This document shows positions 59,373-64,000 of a DNA stretch of 64,000 bases, one piece after another. The DNA comes from Anas platyrhynchos (Eukaryota; Chordata; Aves; Anseriformes; Anatidae). The stretch covers positions 8,345,001-8,409,000 of the forward strand of contig NC_092611.1 in assembly GCF_047663525.1 (NCBI RefSeq), read 5' to 3'. The position numbers and the translations under genes are program-made. Numbering within the stretch: the stretch's first letter is position 1; each line of letters starts with the position of its first letter. The notes under the pieces were generated by a model. The model had not been told where the DNA came from, ran no database searches, and saw only the letters and a list, made by a program, of their open reading frames with translations.

Positions 59373-59884
59373 TCCCTCCCTTCAGTGCTTTTAAAAATAG
59401 TTTAAATAAGAGAAGCCAAACACAGAGAAAGAGAGGGTTTCCAGGACCTGCGAGTCTCTAGCAAATGTAAACACAGAGCATATATATTTAATAAGGAGTA
59501 ATCCCATATCACACTGCTCAGCCTCACAGCAAACAGATGTAGCAATTTGCCAAGCCCCTCTGAATGCTGCTTGCTCTGCTCTCCTCTGATCTGTCACTCA
59601 GTTCATTTCAAGAGACCAGAAGAGATTGAAGATAAGTATTGATTTTGGAGAGAATAAAGCTTCCAGGCCTCATTTTCAATGTGCATCTGGGACTCACATC
59701 ACAGCCAGGGCCTGCACAGGCCAGGGGTGCCCGTACCAGCGCCGTGACGGCAGCAGGGACCCCACAGCACCGGCAGGGGCTGCAACAGGAGCACCCCCAG
59801 CACCTACACACCCTGTGCTGGGCATCTCCCTTCACCCTGCCCGGCTTCCCCTGCCAGAGCAATCTTCAGTGGATGATGGGAGGG

Positions 59885-59942
59885 AAAAAAACAACAAAAT
59901 AATCAAACCAACCCAACCAACCAAATAATAAAATAAAAAATA
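59885..59942. repeat. A/C-rich low-complexity tract
   Basis: Loose repeats of AACC, CAAA and AATAA over about 58 bases. Confidence 0.6.
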
Positions 59943-60822
59943 CCAGAAACTGATTAGCTGGTAATTACATTTTGCTACATCTGCTGCTTGATACCATTTG
60001 TTTTATTATTTCTATGTTGAAAATCAGAATACATTGAATTTTTGCTGTCTGGTGCTGCTGAACTGTCTTGAAAAATCTGACAGTTTCCTGCTCATCAACG
60101 GCTGGCAAAGCAAGGCAGCAGGAGATGCCGAGGCTCATAACCTTCATGCACCCTAAACAGGGTTTCTCTTTCCAAATCTGGATACTTAAAAGGAATTCAG
60201 TGATTCCCAAAAAGCACTTCACAGCTTTCCTGCCCTCCAAGTTGCCTAATGCTAAAATACTGCAGTCTTTACCATGCTGTAGGGCTGATTTTTTCCCTGC
60301 AAGAAAACGGAAAACCTTTGAGAATTTTCCCTTCACATTAAGCAATGACCAAAGATCACGGCCCCTTCCTACAGTCCTTTGCCATACATGTGGTATGGCT
60401 GACCAGAAGGTAATGGGAGGAAAAACACGGATCCCTTTGCCATCATGGCCAGAGCTGGTGTGGCGAGGAGCCTGCGGAGTTGGTGGTTGGTGCTACTGAG
60501 AGCTGAAAAGTAAGCAAGGTATCAAAGACTGCTCTGGAGCAAAGCGTCCGTTCCACTTATTTATTTATTTAGGGTGCAGCAGACAAACTGTTTGTTCATT
60601 TAGGTACAACAAAGTTTAAAAACAAATGAGGTGTTAAAAGGAGTGAACTAAAAAGTAGGGCTTTCATCTGAAGGCTGCAGTGTGGCTTTGATAGGACTCA
60701 GAGAAAAGCTCTTTTCTCAGGGGGATAATAATTATTTTTTTTGCTTTGAGAAGTCCAGTCAGTTGAATCTTCACAGGCTTTCATTCCTCCCTGCCCCTAT
60801 CTCCTCAGATTTCTACTTCAAT

Positions 60823-60862
60823 AAAAAAAAAAAAAAAGAAAAGAAAAAAAGGAAAAAAGGGG
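60823..60862. repeat. A-rich low-complexity tract
   Basis: AATAAA runs directly into A runs broken by single G residues. The signal is too close to the A run to be a normal cleavage signal. Confidence 0.7.
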
Positions 60863-63800
60863 AAGAAGTTCCAAATAGCATCATTTTGTTGATCAAAACC
60901 CTGTACTAAATGATGGACCAGATGAAGAAAACGGATTTGAGCTTTTCATTATCACTAGATGAAAACAACACCTAACTCAGCCTTCACAAGCAGAGAGTGA
61001 CTACAATGGGCTTCAAAATCCAGGCAGCGCAGTGGCCTACGGAGGAGCACCACACGCCACCAGGCAACTACAGGGACAGGGAGCCCCCAGCTCCGTCAGC
61101 GAGCATCATTCTGCAGGATGCGACCCTGCACGCTGCTGGACACAGCCTCTGGCTCAGGGGCTGGAAGAGCATAGGATGCCGCTGGTATCCCACAAGCAAA
61201 TCCCTAGCAAATTCTTCTGGGCTGCTCCCAAGAAGAATTTTCCCCCATCCAAGCTAGATTTGCCTTCTGCCATGCCCAAGTAGCTATATTTTATAAGAAA
61301 AGGAGCTATATGCACATCCCTGGCCTTCTGCATAGTTAGAGAAAACCATATTATCTAGCTCTGGGCACAGGCATTTAGAAGAAAATGGTTTTCTTTCATC
61401 TGTCCAAGTAAATCTCTTCCCAACACTTGTAAGTCTGATTGCTGCCAATTTCCGCTGCAGAAACATACCCATTTGGAGGGGAAGGCATTAGTAACTAAAA
61501 GATGCTCATAACATTTAAAACGAAGCCCTCTTTGTTACTTCTTTTCTCCATTCCACCTGGGGCTGTGTATCTTTGAGTTTCGCTATCTGTTCCTTGAGAA
61601 AAGCAGATGTCCCTGTATGAGCTCCGTGCTGCCCAGCCCATGCCAGGCAGGGAGATGTTGCTGCTGGAGGGGCTGAGCCCCCCTGGCTGCCAGCAGGTAA
61701 CCTCGCTGTGCCGTGCATGCCACCAGGCTGGGACCTGCCCAGAGCCAGCCCACAAGGATGGTGCTCCAGCGGCCAGGGCCCTGGGCTTTGCAGAACTTCA
61801 CCCAACACCAGGATTTCACAATCCTATCTCAGACACCATACCGTGGCATCTCACAGTACTTCAAGTTTAGTCACAGCCCCATTTACTTATTTTAAATCTG
61901 GAAAGCACATAAAAAATAGCTTCTGTCATTCGGCACTCCAGTATTCTTCCTCACGTGAAAATCTGGCTAATACTTTAAGGTGTTTGCTGCTCCTCAGATG
62001 GTTTCTCTCTTCTGCCTAAAACCACCTGGCAGAAGACACCACCAGACACTGGAAGCAAAGCAGCAGCAGCTAGGGCATTACCTTTCTTATGTGGATAGTC
62101 TGGTTGTTCAACCGAGCCATTTTTACTGGGATCTTCCTGTGCTCCCAGGCAGCATGGGAACACCAATTTTTCCCCCTGGTCTCAGCACTGAGCACCTTTG
62201 ATCGGTGCTCAGGAGGGACTGAGTAGCCTATCATGGCAATATTTGGGGCTCAAAGCATTTCCCCCCCAGTGCTATTCAGAGCTATGGTCTTTCAGGGTGC
62301 ATATGGGCATGAGGCTACAATGACAGCATTTCCAGCTCGTCCCTCTGTGCCGGAGCGTTGCCACACGTATGTTATGAAAAATTACCCGCTGTTTGGAGAG
62401 CTCGGCAATACAATAAGCTCCACATCAACATTAATGAACCCCTGTCTCTCCTGTGAGAGAAAGTTAATGTAATAACAATGTTATATTCAGCAAACAAATG
62501 CTTGAGACAATTTTTTTAAGCACCAGACAGTAAACAGGACCTAAAATATCCTCATGAATTACAAGAGTCTAAAATCCTCTACTGAGAAATTAATTTAATA
62601 GCAGTAAATACTGGAGCAATTTCCCCCATGTGAAATGCCACTGCAATGTTCAGTTAAAAGCTTTGTTTAAATGGCACATGGGCACTTGCAGAGGGATGTA
62701 AATATATTTCATCACATAATGATACTTTAGCTACACCGGAGAGGGAAACTTTCCTTCCTCCCGCACCAGCACCAGTGTGGGGGACGTCCCTTCCTCGTGG
62801 AGGGGATGCACAGCAAAAAGCCTGCTCTTCATGGCAATCACTCCGGCTACCAGTGCTATAATGGTCACTGGACGGGAGGGAAGCATCCCCATAAGGGAAA
62901 CAAACCCTGACTCCAGTTGTCTGAACAGAAGTAGTACTAAAAACACAGCATAGTTGTCCTGCATGTCCTATTTGTGCTGCGATTTCTTCCTTTCCTTTAT
63001 TACCATTGCAGATGTGTCATAAAGCAGAGAGCAACAGAGAAATGAGAGGAAGTAAAAAATGTTTCCAAAACTACGGAACAAAATGCAGGTTTACAGATTT
63101 TCTTAAAACTCGGCCTCTCTGGCTACAAAATGGACGTCGCTGTTCAGAAGCAACTTTCATCTGGTCACAGAAGAAGGGAAAAGCAGCGCTAGGATTGTTA
63201 ATTTCAATTGATTTTTTGATAAGGTTTCATATCCTGAAGGGGCTTCATATCTGAGAAGTGACATCTGCTGAGATCACCGATCAGTGTCTGAATTCTCCTG
63301 AACGTAATTAGATCTGAGAGAGGATAGAGGAGTTGGTGTGGTGGCCTTTAGGGAGGAAATGGTCTTTGAAAAGAATTATGTTAATCAGACTAGCCTTCTC
63401 CCCGCATCTGTTCTGCTGTTATTCTGGGTAAAATTAATAGGTCTAAGGAAAGATCTGATCATAATGACAATCTGGTCTTCACAGCAGGAGATTTTATAAA
63501 GGAGTTGAACTGTGGCTCATTGAAAACACTTAAAGTAATTAGTTACAGGGCTACTCACTTTCTTTCCTTTTTAATAATAATAATGGTTATTAATGTTTAC
63601 AAATTACAGCGACTCACTGGAAATGAAAGGACGGCTGGAACGGTTACCCAGGGAAAGCAGGCGCTTCCTCCCAGCTCTCAGGAACTCGGCATCCATGCTC
63701 CCTTGGAGACAGATTTTCTCCCACCCAGCTCAAGTAGCCACTGGAAACAACCTCTCCTCGCAAGACTACAGACACGTTGAGACCGAGCACTTGTAGATAT

Positions 63801-64000
63801 AAATCAGTTCATAATTATAAACCTAATTATTCAGATTCAAAAGAATAAAGGAGAACGTGTTTGCCTGGAGCCTTTGAGTCCTTAAAATACAGTGCCACAG
63901 AAAGGACTCGCAGGAGCTTGAAAGGAGTCCCCCAGAGGTGAGCAGACAGCGAGGCACCTCCAAAGCACTCTGTTTCCCTGAGCTCCTGCTGCACCCCTGG
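60863..64000. other. Gene desert, right end
   Basis: No supported gene, RNA gene or repeat family. AT-rich unique stretches at about 62460-62720 and 63180-63620 could hold regulatory elements. Confidence 0.5.

Noticed and set aside
1-64000. Search for CRISPR arrays, bacterial operons, rRNA and retroviral genes
   Set aside because: None of their signatures is present; the window is vertebrate nuclear DNA with two spliced genes.

Overview
This is a vertebrate nuclear DNA window, almost certainly from a bird and probably a bird microchromosome. The gene structure is multi-exon with GT-AG introns and CpG-island promoters. A 3' end of a bird-type CR1 LINE lies at about 23648-23779, interspersed repeats are sparse and introns are short. 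Only two protein-coding genes can be supported. Both are on the + strand in the middle of the window: RBM7 (20785-23473, five coding exons, 287 aa) and REXO2 (24439-30011, seven coding exons, 232 aa). Their order and orientation match human 11q23, with ZBTB16/NNMT on one side and NXPE/CADM1 on the other. From memory, the chicken counterpart is on chromosome 24. The species cannot be fixed from the sequence alone.

Layout: 1 to about 20.6 kb is intergenic. It has AT-rich blocks that look like conserved non-coding DNA, scattered low-complexity tracts and one unexplained CpG-rich patch at about 16.4-16.7 kb. RBM7 starts in a CpG island at 20.4-21.06 kb. Only about 0.9 kb separates its poly(A) signal from the REXO2 start codon, and that gap holds the CR1 fragment and the second CpG island. 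The REXO2 promoter carries two opposed ACTACA-type motifs resembling ZNF143 sites. From about 30.3 kb to the end is a gene desert with old repeats (one clear MIR-type SINE remnant and several old amniote repeats), an antisense poly(A) tract with a correctly spaced AATAAA, a degenerate array with a period of about 60-67 bp at 56.5-56.85 kb, small CpG clusters and several candidate regulatory blocks.

The two genes belong to RNA metabolism but do different jobs. RBM7 is the RNA-binding subunit of the nuclear exosome targeting (NEXT) complex. REXO2 is the oligoribonuclease that degrades 2-5 nt RNA fragments in mitochondria and cytosol. Their adjacency is conserved synteny. The sequence gives no evidence of joint transcription, although the short gap makes read-through worth testing.

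The main points for follow-up are two differences in RBM7 from the human protein as I remember it (an approximately 20-residue tandem duplication in the Arg/Asp-rich tail, and proline at the position of the human MK2 phosphoserine), the paired promoter motifs of REXO2, the antisense retrocopy-like poly(A) end at 42.1 kb, the degenerate tandem array at 56.5 kb, and a minus-strand candidate exon with a signal-peptide-like start at 48.1-48.3 kb. I found no convincing evidence of a wholly new system.
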